From positions 6,386,001 through 6,450,000 of the forward strand of contig NZ_JACHNF010000001.1 in NCBI RefSeq assembly GCF_014205295.1: 64,000 nt of DNA, written 5' to 3'. Origin of the DNA: Kribbella solani (lineage in GTDB: Bacteria; Actinomycetota; Actinomycetes; Propionibacteriales; Kribbellaceae). A program made the position numbers and the translations under genes. The notes under the pieces were generated by a model, which had not been told where the DNA came from, made no database searches, and was given only the letters and a program-made list of their open reading frames with translations. Positions 41,389 through 50,135 of the stretch are shown piece by piece (within the stretch, counting starts at the first letter, position 1; each line of letters starts with the position of its first letter).

Positions 41389-42606
41389 TTACTTCCAGGG
41401 TGGGAGCAGGCTTTGCAGTACGCCTGGGAGGTTGATCAGCGGCGTCGTCGGCAGGGTCGGGAACGGCCACGGCCAGGACGGCGTCGACGGGGTCAGGGAA
41501 GGCAGCACCGTAGGCGTCGTAGTCGGCGAGTTTGACGACGAAGGCCGTGGTGGTGTCTTCAGCGCGGTCGGTGGCGGAGCGGTGGACTCCTCCACGATGG
41601 TGGTGTTCGGCACCTTGGTCGGCGTCGTGCTCGGCTGTTGCGAGGTCGAGGCGCCGGGCGTCGGGATCGTGCTCGACGCCTTGGTGCTCGAACTCGCTTT
41701 CGCGTGGTCACTCGGCTCGGCCGGGCTGGTGCGGTTCGGCTGGTGGTTCGTCCCCGTACTCGGGGCGGTGGCCGGCTTCGGGGTGTTGCACTTCGGGCAG
41801 GCCGCCGTGGTGTGCTGAGCCAGCTGCTCGATCGTGGCCAGCGCCTCCACCCCGGACTTCAGCGATTCCGGTGGGAGTTTCGGCGCGAGCTCACCAAGAG
41901 CCTGGCGGGCGCTGGTGATGAAGGCCGTGATCGCGGCGATCGAACTCTGATCACCGTTCTGCTGGTACGACGCGACCAATCGGGACACGCCCTTGCGGGC
42001 CTGGGCCGAGAAGTCGTCGAGCGTCGCGTTGATCGTGTCCACCGAACCGCCGTTCGCGGCCAGTTCCTGGACTTCGGACAGTCGGGTCATGGCGTGCTCG
42101 AGATCGCGCCGGCCACGGGAGTCGTCGCCGACGCTCACGTTGGTCGAAACGTTCTCGATACTGCGTTTCATGCCGTACAACGTGTCGCCTGGCATTGCCT
42201 GCTGGGCAGCGGCAGCAGAACCGATGCCACCTCCCAGCAGTACCAGCGCGGCGGTCGATGCCACCAGCCGGATCCTCCGGCCCTGGCGACGGCGGATATC
42301 TGTCACGGACGCGCCAACGTCCTCGCTACCCGGCGGGTCATCCGAGTCGTCCGGTGTGCTGCGCACCAGCAGCGGAGTCGCAGTTGTTGCCGCGCGCGCC
42401 GCCGCCTGCTCCATCAGGCGGTGCCGCAACTCGGCGCTGAACTCCGGTCGCGGTGCAACTGCGCCGGCGGTCCTCAGCCGTCCGGCCAGCTCCACAGCTT
42501 CCAGCAACTCGGGGTCTTCGCTCAGTCGCGCGGAGTGACGGGGCCCGTGATCGACGGCGTGCGCGAATGCCTCCGCGCGCGCTCGAGCCCTGTGTAGGTC
42601 ACTCAT
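41389..42606 (-). CDS. Membrane anti-sigma-like protein, DUF5667 (RsbN-like)
   Basis: 405 residues. The cytoplasmic N-terminus (about 1-108: RARARAEAFAHAVDHG, FSAELRHRLMEQAAARAA) is followed by one transmembrane helix (about 113-134), a DUF5667 domain (AQQAMPGDTLYGMKRSIENV, about 136-260) and a long Pro/Thr/Ser-rich extracellular tail ending in PWPFPTLPTTPL and SLLPPWK. It lies directly downstream of the BldN-type sigma gene. Streptomyces RsbN, the anti-sigma factor for BldN, has the same topology, so this is its probable counterpart; no sequence alignment was possible. Confidence 0.82.
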   Translation of the reverse strand: MSDLHRARARAEAFAHAVDHGPRHSARLSEDPELLEAVELAGRLRTAGAVAPRPEFSAELRHRLMEQAAARAATTATPLLVRSTPDDSDDPPGSEDVGASVTDIRRRQGRRIRLVASTAALVLLGGGIGSAAAAQQAMPGDTLYGMKRSIENVSTNVSVGDDSRGRRDLEHAMTRLSEVQELAANGGSVDTINATLDDFSAQARKGVSRLVASYQQNGDQSSIAAITAFITSARQALGELAPKLPPESLKSGVEALATIEQLAQHTTAACPKCNTPKPATAPSTGTNHQPNRTSPAEPSDHAKASSSTKASSTIPTPGASTSQQPSTTPTKVPNTTIVEESTAPPPTALKTPPRPSSSNSPTTTPTVLPSLTPSTPSWPWPFPTLPTTPLINLPGVLQSLLPPWK

Positions 42607-42638
42607 GAGTTCTCGTTCTCCTCAATGGCCCGCCGGGG

Positions 42639-42707
42639 TCACCGACAGGTCCTCACCAGGCAAACGAGGAAACTCCCTGACGGGTTACGAAAGACATTCG
42701 TTGTCAT
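42639..42707 (-). CDS. Possible 22-residue ORF between sigma and anti-sigma genes
   Basis: ATG at 42707 to TGA at 42639, preceded by GAGGTGAGGAGG, starting 6 nt after the bldN stop and filling most of the 106-bp gap to the RsbN-like gene. The peptide (MTTNVFRNPS and onward) matches nothing known. It may only be a translational bridge, or chance. Confidence 0.3.
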   Translation of the reverse strand: MTTNVFRNPSGSFLVCLVRTCR

Positions 42708-42712
42708 CCTCC

Positions 42713-43285
42713 TCACCTCAAGTCCTTGGGGATAACCTTCGCCAAGTGCCGGACGGCCCGCAGCTGAAGCTGCTTCACGGCGCCTTCGGACTTCTCCAGG
42801 GCCTTGGCCGTCTCGGCGATCGACAGACCGGCGAAGAACCGCATCGTCAGGCAGTCGCGCTGTTCGTCCGGCAGACCGGCCACCGCTTCCCGGAGCACCT
42901 CGGCGGTGGCCGCGGCCAGCACGTCGATCTCCGGGCCCTCGGTCTGCCGGTCGTGGGTCTCGATCTCGTCGGTGACCACCTCGAGCCGGACCCGGCCGGA
43001 CTTGTAGTGGTCGGTGATCAGGTTCCGGGCGATGGTCACCAGCCAGGCCCCGAAGTCCCGGCCCTGCCAGCGGAACGAGTCCAGCGCCCGGAGCGCCCGG
43101 ACGAAGGTCTCGCTGGTCAGGTCCTCGGCCAGGGCCGAGGACGAGACCCGGGCGTAGATGTAGCGATAGACGGTGAGCGAGTACTCGTCGTACAGCTCAC
43201 CGAAGGCACCGACGTCCCCGGCCTGGGCGCGATCGACGAGCTCCGCGCGTCTGATCCCGTCCGGGCTTGGCTCCGGCGTGGTCAA
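42713..43285 (-). CDS. bldN: Developmental ECF sigma factor BldN
   Basis: 190-residue ECF sigma factor. Region 2 is GAFGELYDEYSLTVYRYIYA, then LTSETFVRALRALDSFRWQG and RDFGAWLVTIARNLITDHYK, which closely follows Streptomyces BldN. Region 4 is LPDEQRDCLTMRFFAGLS followed by IAETAKALEKSEGAVKQLQLRAV. BldN controls aerial-hypha genes in Streptomyces. TTG at 43285 is chosen for its ribosome site GGGGAGAAAAC; the frame stays open to a GTG at 43354, giving 23 more residues that could be a short pro-sequence. The anti-sigma-like gene follows. Confidence 0.88.
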   Translation of the reverse strand: MTTPEPSPDGIRRAELVDRAQAGDVGAFGELYDEYSLTVYRYIYARVSSSALAEDLTSETFVRALRALDSFRWQGRDFGAWLVTIARNLITDHYKSGRVRLEVVTDEIETHDRQTEGPEIDVLAAATAEVLREAVAGLPDEQRDCLTMRFFAGLSIAETAKALEKSEGAVKQLQLRAVRHLAKVIPKDLR

Positions 43286-43353
43286 GTTTTCTCCCCGTTC
43301 AACTGACACGTCTTCTGACACATTCGCGAATGGCCACAATGGCTGCGACAGCA

Positions 43354-43428
43354 CCGAGCGTCATCGGTGCAACACATGCTGTCAACAGCCTGGGGCGTGC
43401 CGCCTTCCGTTCGCTCCGAGCGTCATCG
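43354..43428. repeat. 13-bp direct repeats upstream of bldN
   Basis: CCGAGCGTCATCG at 43354-43366 and 43416-43428, 62 bp apart, in the 362-bp gap between bldN and the ligase gene. The gap also holds CCGGTCC-C-GGACCGG at 43608-43622 and a TATATC hexamer at about 43563. No other gene is seen there. Confidence 0.5.
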
Positions 43429-43647
43429 AATGCGCCAGCGGACTGCGTCCCGGATCGGGGCAGCCTGCTGTCGGGGAGGGTCCATCGCGCATGAGGTTCC
43501 CCGCGCGAACGGAGTTTCTGCAGTGTGAGGTTCTGTAGAAGCGCGTTCGCGAAGGCACCTGTATATCGGTGGTCACGCTCCGCTGCAACCGTTCTGCCAA
43601 AACCCGGCCGGTCCCGGACCGGATCGGTGCCGTGACAGACTCACCTG

Positions 43648-45096
43648 GTGAAGGTGAATTTCGCGGACATTCTTCGTGACACAGCGCAACGTCACGGCGA
43701 GCGTCCCGCGCTGGTCGACGGGGATCGGCGGCTGACCTGGAACGAGCTCGACCAGGCCGTCGACCGGACCGCGCGGGGCCTCGCCGCGGCCGGCCTGGTG
43801 CCTGGCTACCGGGTCCTGCTGCTGGTTGCCAACAGCATCGAATTCGTCACGTCCTACCTGGGCATTCTTCGCGCCGGGCTGGTCGCCGTACCGCTGAACA
43901 CCGGGCTGACCAAGCCCGAGCTGGCGGCCGTCGCGGCGCATTCCGGCGCCCGGCTGGCGATCGCCGGGCCGGGTCTCGCGGAGCGCCTCGAAGGCGTCCG
44001 GACGGTGGCGCCGGACCAGCTTGACGGTGACGTTCAGTTACCGCCGTCGATCGACCCCGAGGCGCTCGCGGTGCTGCTGTACACGTCCGGAACGAGTGGC
44101 GATCCGCGCGCCGCGATGCTCACCCATCGGGCGCTGGCGGCGAATGTGCAGAACCTCACCGACCTCGGCGAGGACCGGATGGGTCCCGGGGACGTCGTCC
44201 TCGGCGTGCTGCCGATGTTCCATGCGTTCGGCCTGAACGCGGTCCTCGGCTGGGCGGTCGCCACCGGGGCGGCACTGATCGTCGAGCAGCGGTTCGACCC
44301 CGCGTACACCCTGGACCTGATCGGCCGGTACGGCGTGACCCGCCTGCCGCTGGCGCCACCGGCGCTGAACGCGCTGCTTACCCGGCCGGACCTGCGGACC
44401 GCGCTGAAGTCGGTGAAGGTCGTGCTGACCGGCGCGTCCACCCTCGACCGCGGGCTCGCCGACCGCTTCGAGCAGGCCAGCGGGTTGCACGTACACCAGG
44501 GCTATGGCTTGACCGAGGCGTCCCCAGGCGTCACCACGACGCTCGGGGAGGCGGCGCCGAAGCCCGGTTCGGTCGGCCGCGCGCTGCCGAACGTCGAGCT
44601 CCGGATCGCCGACGAGCAGGGCGAGGACGTCGAGGGCGACGACCCCGGCGAGATCCTGATCCGCGGCGGCAACCTGTTCTCCGGCTACTGGCCGGACGGC
44701 GTGGACGGGCCGGACGCGGAGGGCTGGTACCGGACCGGTGACGTCGGCTTCCTGGACGTGGACGGCGACCTGTTCCTGGTCGACCGGCTGCGGGAGCTGA
44801 TCATCGTGTCCGGGTTCAACGTGTTCCCGAGCGAGGTGGAGGACGTGCTGGTCGGCGCGGACGGGGTCCGCGAGGCGGCGGTGATCGGCGTACCGTCCGA
44901 GGACACCGGCGAGGCGGTGAAGGCGTTCGTGGTTCCGTTGCCGGGCGCCACGATCGACGTCGCGGCGGTGCGCGCGTACGCCGAGGGCCGGCTGGCGCGG
45001 TTCAAGTGCCCGGTCGAGATCGAGGTGGTGGACAACCTGCCGCACTCGGTCACGGGCAAGGTGGCCAAGGGCCGGTTGCGGGCGGGAGGCAAATGA
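43648..45096 (+). CDS. AMP-dependent acyl-CoA ligase
   Basis: 482-residue ANL-superfamily enzyme that activates a carboxylic acid as acyl-AMP and acyl-CoA. Motifs: P-loop LLYTSGTSGDPRAAMLTHRA (about 145-164), MFHAFG, the A5-type QGYGLTEASPG, WYRTGDVGFLDVDG and the hinge DRLRELIIVSGFNVFPSEVED; catalytic Lys in HSVTGKVAKG at the C-terminus. It is probably a medium- or long-chain fatty-acid ligase. GTG at 43648; no clear ribosome site. It overlaps the glutaredoxin gene by ATGA. Confidence 0.92.
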   Translation: MKVNFADILRDTAQRHGERPALVDGDRRLTWNELDQAVDRTARGLAAAGLVPGYRVLLLVANSIEFVTSYLGILRAGLVAVPLNTGLTKPELAAVAAHSGARLAIAGPGLAERLEGVRTVAPDQLDGDVQLPPSIDPEALAVLLYTSGTSGDPRAAMLTHRALAANVQNLTDLGEDRMGPGDVVLGVLPMFHAFGLNAVLGWAVATGAALIVEQRFDPAYTLDLIGRYGVTRLPLAPPALNALLTRPDLRTALKSVKVVLTGASTLDRGLADRFEQASGLHVHQGYGLTEASPGVTTTLGEAAPKPGSVGRALPNVELRIADEQGEDVEGDDPGEILIRGGNLFSGYWPDGVDGPDAEGWYRTGDVGFLDVDGDLFLVDRLRELIIVSGFNVFPSEVEDVLVGADGVREAAVIGVPSEDTGEAVKAFVVPLPGATIDVAAVRAYAEGRLARFKCPVEIEVVDNLPHSVTGKVAKGRLRAGGK

Positions 45097-45329
45097 GCAG
45101 GGTCACGATGTACGGGAAGCCCGGTTGTCACCTCTGCGACGACGCCCGGGAGATCATCCGGGCCGTCTGCGCCGAGGCGGGGGTGGAATGGGACGAGGTC
45201 GACATCACTCAGGATGACCGGTTGTTCACCCAGTACGGCGAGCAGATCCCGGTCACCTTCGTCGATGGGAAGCAGCACGACTTCTGGCGAGTGGACCCCG
45301 CCCGGCTCCGAAAAGCCCTGATGAGGTAA
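45093..45329 (+). CDS. Glutaredoxin-like protein (DUF836 type)
   Basis: 78-residue thioredoxin-fold protein with an N-terminal CHLC redox motif (C12, C15) in MYGKPGCHLCDDA and the cis-Pro loop QIPVTFVDG. It is a thiol-disulfide or iron-sulfur-related redox carrier. Its ATG overlaps the ligase stop. It lies just upstream of rex, as in related actinomycetes. Confidence 0.9.
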   Translation: MSRVTMYGKPGCHLCDDAREIIRAVCAEAGVEWDEVDITQDDRLFTQYGEQIPVTFVDGKQHDFWRVDPARLRKALMR

Positions 45330-45382
45330 GCGCGCCGGGAGCAATCCGGCCCGGAGTGTCTCTCAGCTCACTCTCGCCGATT

Positions 45383-45411
45383 TTGTTCTCACGTTCACAA
45401 GCTCCTAGAGT
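45383..45411 (+). promoter_or_regulatory. rex-hem operon promoter and Rex operator
   Basis: TTGTTC (45383-45388), 17-bp spacer, TAGAGT (45406-45411). TTGTTCTCACGTTCACAA (45383-45400) is a Rex operator with one perfect half (TTCACAA) and a degenerate left half, overlapping the -35 and spacer. Known Rex sites follow TTGTGAA-N4-TTCACAA. Confidence 0.8.
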
Positions 45412-45465
45412 AAGAGAGCCGCCGGCCGTCAGACCGCGGTGAACCAACCTGCTCCCAGGAGAATT

Positions 45466-46221
45466 GTGACGCGTGCCAGCAGCCGTCGCCCCGGCCCGCC
45501 GACGAGAACCGAACGCGGCATCCCCGAGGCGACTGTCGCGCGCTTGCCGGTCTATCTGCGGGCGCTGACCGCGCTGTCCGACAACGGCATCGCGACCGCC
45601 TCCAGCGAGGACCTGGCCACCGCCGCCGGGGTGAACTCGGCGAAGCTCCGCAAGGACCTTTCCTACCTCGGCTCGTACGGCACCCGCGGCGTCGGCTACG
45701 ACGTGGAGTACCTGCGGTACCAGATCGCCCGCGAGATCGGCGTCACCCAGGACTGGGCGGTCGTCATCGTCGGGATCGGAAACCTCGGTCACGCGCTGGC
45801 GAACTACTCCGGTTTCGGTACCCGCGGCTTCCGGATCGTCGCGCTGCTGGACGCCGACCCGAACCTGGTCGGCGAGCGGATCGGCGACATGGAGGTCCGC
45901 GACTTCGCCCAGCTGGAGGAGATCGTCGAGACCGACCGGGTCTCGATCGGCGTCATCACCACCCCGGCCGGCCCGGCCCAGGAGGTGTGCGACCGGCTGG
46001 TCGCCGCCGGTGTGACCAGCATCCTGAACTTCGCGCCGGTGGTGCTGTCCGTGCCCGACGGCGTGGACATCCGCAAGGTGGACCTCTCGATCGAGTTGCA
46101 GATCCTGGCGTACCACGAACAACGAAAGTCCGGAGAGGCGGCGCTCCCCCAGGTGCCCGAGCTACCAGCGATGAACGGTCTGACGGATCTCCCGAGCGTC
46201 GGGGGAGGTGTCGGAGCATGA
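45466..46221 (+). CDS. rex: Redox-sensing transcriptional repressor Rex
   Basis: 251-residue repressor that releases DNA when NADH/NAD+ rises. The N-terminal winged helix (about 19-85: IPEATVARLPVYLRALTAL, SSEDLATAAGVNSAKLRKDL, SYLGSYGTRGVGYDV) precedes a Rossmann domain with GIGNLG (103-108) and a domain-swapped C-terminal helix. GTG at 45466 has AGGAGAATT before it; an upstream in-frame GTG is less likely. hemA starts in its stop codon. It probably represses its own operon through the site at 45383. Confidence 0.96.
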   Translation: MTRASSRRPGPPTRTERGIPEATVARLPVYLRALTALSDNGIATASSEDLATAAGVNSAKLRKDLSYLGSYGTRGVGYDVEYLRYQIAREIGVTQDWAVVIVGIGNLGHALANYSGFGTRGFRIVALLDADPNLVGERIGDMEVRDFAQLEEIVETDRVSIGVITTPAGPAQEVCDRLVAAGVTSILNFAPVVLSVPDGVDIRKVDLSIELQILAYHEQRKSGEAALPQVPELPAMNGLTDLPSVGGGVGA

Positions 46222-47540
46222 GCTACCTGGTAGTCGGAATCAGCCATCGGTCCGCCGCGATCGATGTGCTGGAGCGGGTGGCGCTGGACGCGGGCGCGGC
46301 GACCAAGCTGGCGCTGACGGTGAACAACTCCCCGGCGGTGGCCGAAACCGCGGTGCTCGCGACCTGCAACCGCACCGAGGTGTACGGGTCGGTCGACCGG
46401 TTCCACGCCGGCATGGACGAGATCACCGCGATCCTGTCCGACCTCACCGGCGTACCGCTGATCGACCTGGCCGAACACCTGTACGTGCACTTCGAGGAAG
46501 GCGCCGTCGCGCACCTGTTCCAGGTCGCGGTCGGGCTGGACTCGATGGTCGTCGGCGAGAGCCAGATCCTCGGCCAGGTGAAGGAGACGCTGCGCGTCGG
46601 CCAGGACCTGGAGACTGTCGGCAGCGACCTGAACGCCCTGTTCCAGCACGCGTTGCGGGTCGGCAAGCGGGCCCGGACCGAGACCGGCATCGACTCCGCC
46701 GGCCGTTCGGTCGTCTCGGCCGGCCTGGAAGCGGTCGGCGGGTTCGAGAACCGGCGAGCGCTGATCGTCGGCGCCGGTTCGATGGCGTCGCTGGCCGCGC
46801 AGACGCTCGCGAACGGTGGCGCCCGGAGCGTGACCGTTGCCAACCGCAACTACGACCGCGCGGTCGTGCTGGCGGAGCGCATCGGGGGTACGGCGATCCG
46901 CCTGGACGACGTACCGAAGGCATTGCACGACGCCGACCTGGTCGTCTCGTGCACCGGCGCGCGCGGCGTCGTACTGACCGAGGAAATGATCCGCGACGCG
47001 TCCGACGGGCGCCCCCTCGGCGTACTGGATGTCGCGCTGCCGCGGGACGTCGCGCCCGAGGTGGCCCGGATTCCGGGCGTCGCGCTGGTCACCCTCGCCG
47101 ACCTGGCCCGGACGGCCGGCGGCAGCGAGGACGACATCGACGAGGTCCGCCGGATCGTCGGCGAGGAGAGCGGGTCGTTCGAGGCGACCCGCCGGGCCGC
47201 GTCGGTGGCGCCGACCGTGGTCGCGCTGCGGGCGATGGCCAGCGGACTGGTCGACAGCGAGCTGGCCCGGCTGGAACGCCGGCTGCCGGGTCTCGACGAG
47301 CACGAGCGGCACGAGGTCGAGCGCACCATTCGGCGGGTCGTCGACAAGGTGCTGCACAACCCGACGGTTCGGGTGAAGGAGCTGGGCGGTGACCCGGGCG
47401 GACCGACGTACGCCGACGCGCTGCGGCAGCTGTTCGCGCTCGACCAGGCGGCGGTGGACGCCGTGACCGCCGCGAAGACGCCGGGCGAGACGAGCAACAC
47501 CCGCGCCGATGCGGGAGCAGCAGGAGGTGAGCAGGCATGA
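46218..47540 (+). CDS. hemA: Glutamyl-tRNA reductase
   Basis: First committed step of C5-pathway tetrapyrrole synthesis: glutamyl-tRNA to glutamate-1-semialdehyde. The 440-residue protein has the catalytic C50 in ATCNRTEVYG, VVGESQILGQVKE, the NADPH site IVGAGSMASLA and a C-terminal dimer domain. It overlaps rex and hemC by ATGA, so heme supply is coupled to redox state. Confidence 0.97.
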   Translation: MSYLVVGISHRSAAIDVLERVALDAGAATKLALTVNNSPAVAETAVLATCNRTEVYGSVDRFHAGMDEITAILSDLTGVPLIDLAEHLYVHFEEGAVAHLFQVAVGLDSMVVGESQILGQVKETLRVGQDLETVGSDLNALFQHALRVGKRARTETGIDSAGRSVVSAGLEAVGGFENRRALIVGAGSMASLAAQTLANGGARSVTVANRNYDRAVVLAERIGGTAIRLDDVPKALHDADLVVSCTGARGVVLTEEMIRDASDGRPLGVLDVALPRDVAPEVARIPGVALVTLADLARTAGGSEDDIDEVRRIVGEESGSFEATRRAASVAPTVVALRAMASGLVDSELARLERRLPGLDEHERHEVERTIRRVVDKVLHNPTVRVKELGGDPGGPTYADALRQLFALDQAAVDAVTAAKTPGETSNTRADAGAAGGEQA

Positions 47541-48421
47541 TCCGGTTGGGTACCCGCCGGTCCGCGCTGGCGAACGCGCAGGCGACGCTGGTCGCGGACG
47601 CGCTCCGGAACCTGGGTCACGAGGTCGAGGTGATCCCGATCGCCACCACCGGCGACGCCGACAAGGTGTCCCCGGTCGAGCAGATCGGCGGCACCGGCAT
47701 CTACGTGAGCTCGCTGCGGGACGCGCTGCTGGCGGACGAGATCGACATCGCCGTGCACTCCCTGAAGGACCTGCCGACCGCGCCGATCGACGGTCTCACC
47801 ATCGGTGCGATCCCGGTCCGCGAGGACCCACGCGACGTCCTCGTCGCCCGGGACGGCCTGACCCTCGGCGAGCTGCCGCGCGGTGCCCTGATCGGCACCG
47901 GGGCGCCCCGCCGGGCGGCCCAGATCGACGCGCTCGGCCTGGGCGTCGAGTGCACCGGCGTCCGCGGCAACGTGGACACCCGGATCGGGCTGGTCACGTC
48001 GGGCAAGGTCGACGCGGTCGTGCTGGCGCGGGCCGGCCTGGCCCGGCTCGGCCGGCTTGCCGAGGTGACCGAGACGCTGGACCCGATCCAGGTCCTGCCG
48101 TCACCCGGGCAAGGCGCCCTGGGCGTCGAGTGCCGGGCCGGCGACACCGCGATCCTGGCCGCGCTGGCGCCGCTGGAGGACCCGGCCACCCGGGCCGCGG
48201 TGACCGCCGAACGACAGCTGCTGGCCACGCTCGAGGCGGGCTGCACGGCGCCGGTCGGTGCCCTCGCCGAGGTGGTCGAGGGTGAGGACGGCCCGGAGCT
48301 GTGGCTGCGCGGCGCGCTCGGCCAGGACGACGGCGTCCGCCGGCTCTCCGCGAACGGAGCGGTCGACGATCCGGTGGTGCTCGGCAAGGCGCTGGCGTAC
48401 GAACTGCTGGAGCGAACATGA
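47537..48421 (+). CDS. hemC: Porphobilinogen deaminase (hydroxymethylbilane synthase)
   Basis: Joins four porphobilinogens into hydroxymethylbilane. The 294-residue protein begins IRLGTRRSALANAQA and has HSLKDLPT, the active Asp region, RRAAQIDALG, RGNVDTRI and the dipyrromethane-cofactor Cys C236 in LEAGCTAPVG. Start and stop overlap hemA and hemD (ATGA at both ends). Confidence 0.97.
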   Translation: MIRLGTRRSALANAQATLVADALRNLGHEVEVIPIATTGDADKVSPVEQIGGTGIYVSSLRDALLADEIDIAVHSLKDLPTAPIDGLTIGAIPVREDPRDVLVARDGLTLGELPRGALIGTGAPRRAAQIDALGLGVECTGVRGNVDTRIGLVTSGKVDAVVLARAGLARLGRLAEVTETLDPIQVLPSPGQGALGVECRAGDTAILAALAPLEDPATRAAVTAERQLLATLEAGCTAPVGALAEVVEGEDGPELWLRGALGQDDGVRRLSANGAVDDPVVLGKALAYELLERT

Positions 48422-50133
48422 CACCAGCACAGGGCACCACCACGAAGGCCCACAAGACGAGCAGGAAAACGACGAGGGCGAAGGCAGACGTGAGCGCGAA
48501 GACAGCCGCCACCGCGGCACCGCAGAAGGCCGCCACCAGTACCGTCAAGCAGACCAAACCACTCGGCCATGTCACGTTCGTCGGCGTCGGCCCCGGTGAC
48601 CCGGCGCTGCTGACGCTGGCCGGCCGGGACGTGCTCGCGAACGCCGACGCGGTGGTCGTCGAGGGCCCCGAGCACGACGCGTTCCTGACCTACTGCCCAC
48701 CGGGCGTCGAGGTGATCGACGGCTCCGGTGCCGAGGGCAGCCGGGCGCTGCGGGTGGCCGCCCGGGCCCGGCTGGTGGTGAAGACCGCCAAGTCCGCGGC
48801 GAACGTGGTCCGGCTGCTCAGCGGCGACCCGTTCACCTTCTCCAGCGGCGCCGAAGAGGCGGCCGCCTGCCGGAAGGCCGGCATCGGGTTCAACGTCGTG
48901 CCGGGCGTGAGTGAGGTCAGCGCGGTCCCGACGTACGCGGGGATTCCGCTGACGATGAAGGGCGACCGCGAGGTCACCGTCGTCGACCTGGCCGAGAACA
49001 AGCTCGACCTGACCCGGCTGCAGCCGAAGCAGACGCTCGTCCTGCTGAACGCCACCGAGGTCCTGAAGGAGACCGCAGCCGCGCTGATCGAGGCCGGTTT
49101 CGACGCCGGTACGCCGGTCGCGGTGACCGTCGGGGGTACGACGACCACCCAGACCAGCGTGGTCGGCACCCTGGAGACGATCGTCGCGGACCTGCGCGCG
49201 GCCAAGGTCACCGGCGAGGCAGTGATCGTCGTCGGCGCCGTGGTCGAGCAGCGCGAGGCGCTGTCCTGGTTCGAGACGAAGCCGCTGTTCGGCTGGCGGA
49301 TCCTGGTCCCGCGGACCAAGGACCAGGCCGGCCCGCTGATGGACCGGCTCCGTCGGTACGGCGCGATGCCCGAAGAGGTACCGACCATCTCGGTCGAACC
49401 GCCGCGCAACCCGCAGCAGATGGACAAGGCGATCCGCGGCCTGGTCGAAGGCCGGTACGAGTGGGTCGCGTTCACCTCGGTCAACGCGGTCAAGGCGGTC
49501 CGGGAGAAGTTCGACGAGTACGGGCTGGACGCGCGGGCGTTCTCCGGGCTGAAGATCGCGGCCGTCGGTGACAAGACCGCCGAGGCGATCGGTGCCTGGG
49601 GCATCCGTCCGGACCTGGTCCCGTCCGGTGAGCAGTCGGCGGCCGGCCTGGTCGAGGACTGGCCGCCGTTCGACGAGGTGCTGGACCCGATCAATCGGGT
49701 CTTCCTGCCCCGGGCGGACATCGCCACCGAGACGCTGGTCGCCGGTCTCACCGATCTCGGCTGGGAGGTCGACGACGTGACCGCGTACCGGACCGTACGC
49801 GCCGCGCCGCCGCCGGCCCCGACCCGCGAGGCGATCAAGTCCGGCAAGTTCGACGCGGTCGTCTTCACCTCGTCGTCGACGGTCCGGAACCTGGTCGGCA
49901 TCGCCGGCAAGCCGCACGCGTCCACCGTGATCGCGGTGATCGGCCCGGCGACGCTGAAGACCGCCGAGGAGCACGGCCTGCGCGTCGACGCGATGGCCGA
50001 AACCCCGTCCGCCGAAGAGCTCGCCGACGCGCTGGCCCGGTTCGGCGCGGACCGCCGCGACACCATGGTGGAGGCCGGCGAGCCGGTCACCCGCCCGTCC
50101 GAACGCCGTCCCGGTTCCCGTCGAAAGAGCTGA
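48418..50133 (+). CDS. hemD: Fused SUMT-like / uroporphyrinogen-III synthase HemD
   Basis: 571 residues. A Lys/Thr/Ala-rich N-terminus (1-45) leads to a tetrapyrrole-methylase-fold domain (about 46-290: FVGVGPGDPALLTLAGRDVL, SGDPFTFSSGAEE, VPGVSEVSAVPTYAGIPLT) and a C-terminal HemD domain (about 300-560: RILVPRTKDQAGPL, FTSVNAV, RADIATETL, FTSSSTVRNL). HemD closes hydroxymethylbilane to uroporphyrinogen III. In the N-terminal domain the usual GGDPFVFGRGGEE is changed and the catalytic Asp of the DRLV-type motif is absent, so methylation at this domain is doubtful. Confidence 0.92.
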   Translation: MTPAQGTTTKAHKTSRKTTRAKADVSAKTAATAAPQKAATSTVKQTKPLGHVTFVGVGPGDPALLTLAGRDVLANADAVVVEGPEHDAFLTYCPPGVEVIDGSGAEGSRALRVAARARLVVKTAKSAANVVRLLSGDPFTFSSGAEEAAACRKAGIGFNVVPGVSEVSAVPTYAGIPLTMKGDREVTVVDLAENKLDLTRLQPKQTLVLLNATEVLKETAAALIEAGFDAGTPVAVTVGGTTTTQTSVVGTLETIVADLRAAKVTGEAVIVVGAVVEQREALSWFETKPLFGWRILVPRTKDQAGPLMDRLRRYGAMPEEVPTISVEPPRNPQQMDKAIRGLVEGRYEWVAFTSVNAVKAVREKFDEYGLDARAFSGLKIAAVGDKTAEAIGAWGIRPDLVPSGEQSAAGLVEDWPPFDEVLDPINRVFLPRADIATETLVAGLTDLGWEVDDVTAYRTVRAAPPPAPTREAIKSGKFDAVVFTSSSTVRNLVGIAGKPHASTVIAVIGPATLKTAEEHGLRVDAMAETPSAEELADALARFGADRRDTMVEAGEPVTRPSERRPGSRRKS

Positions 50134-50135
50134 TC

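Noticed and set aside
43286..43647. BldD-type operator upstream of bldN
   Set aside because: The 13-bp repeats CCGAGCGTCATCG do not fit the BldD palindrome as I know it; they are listed only as repeats.
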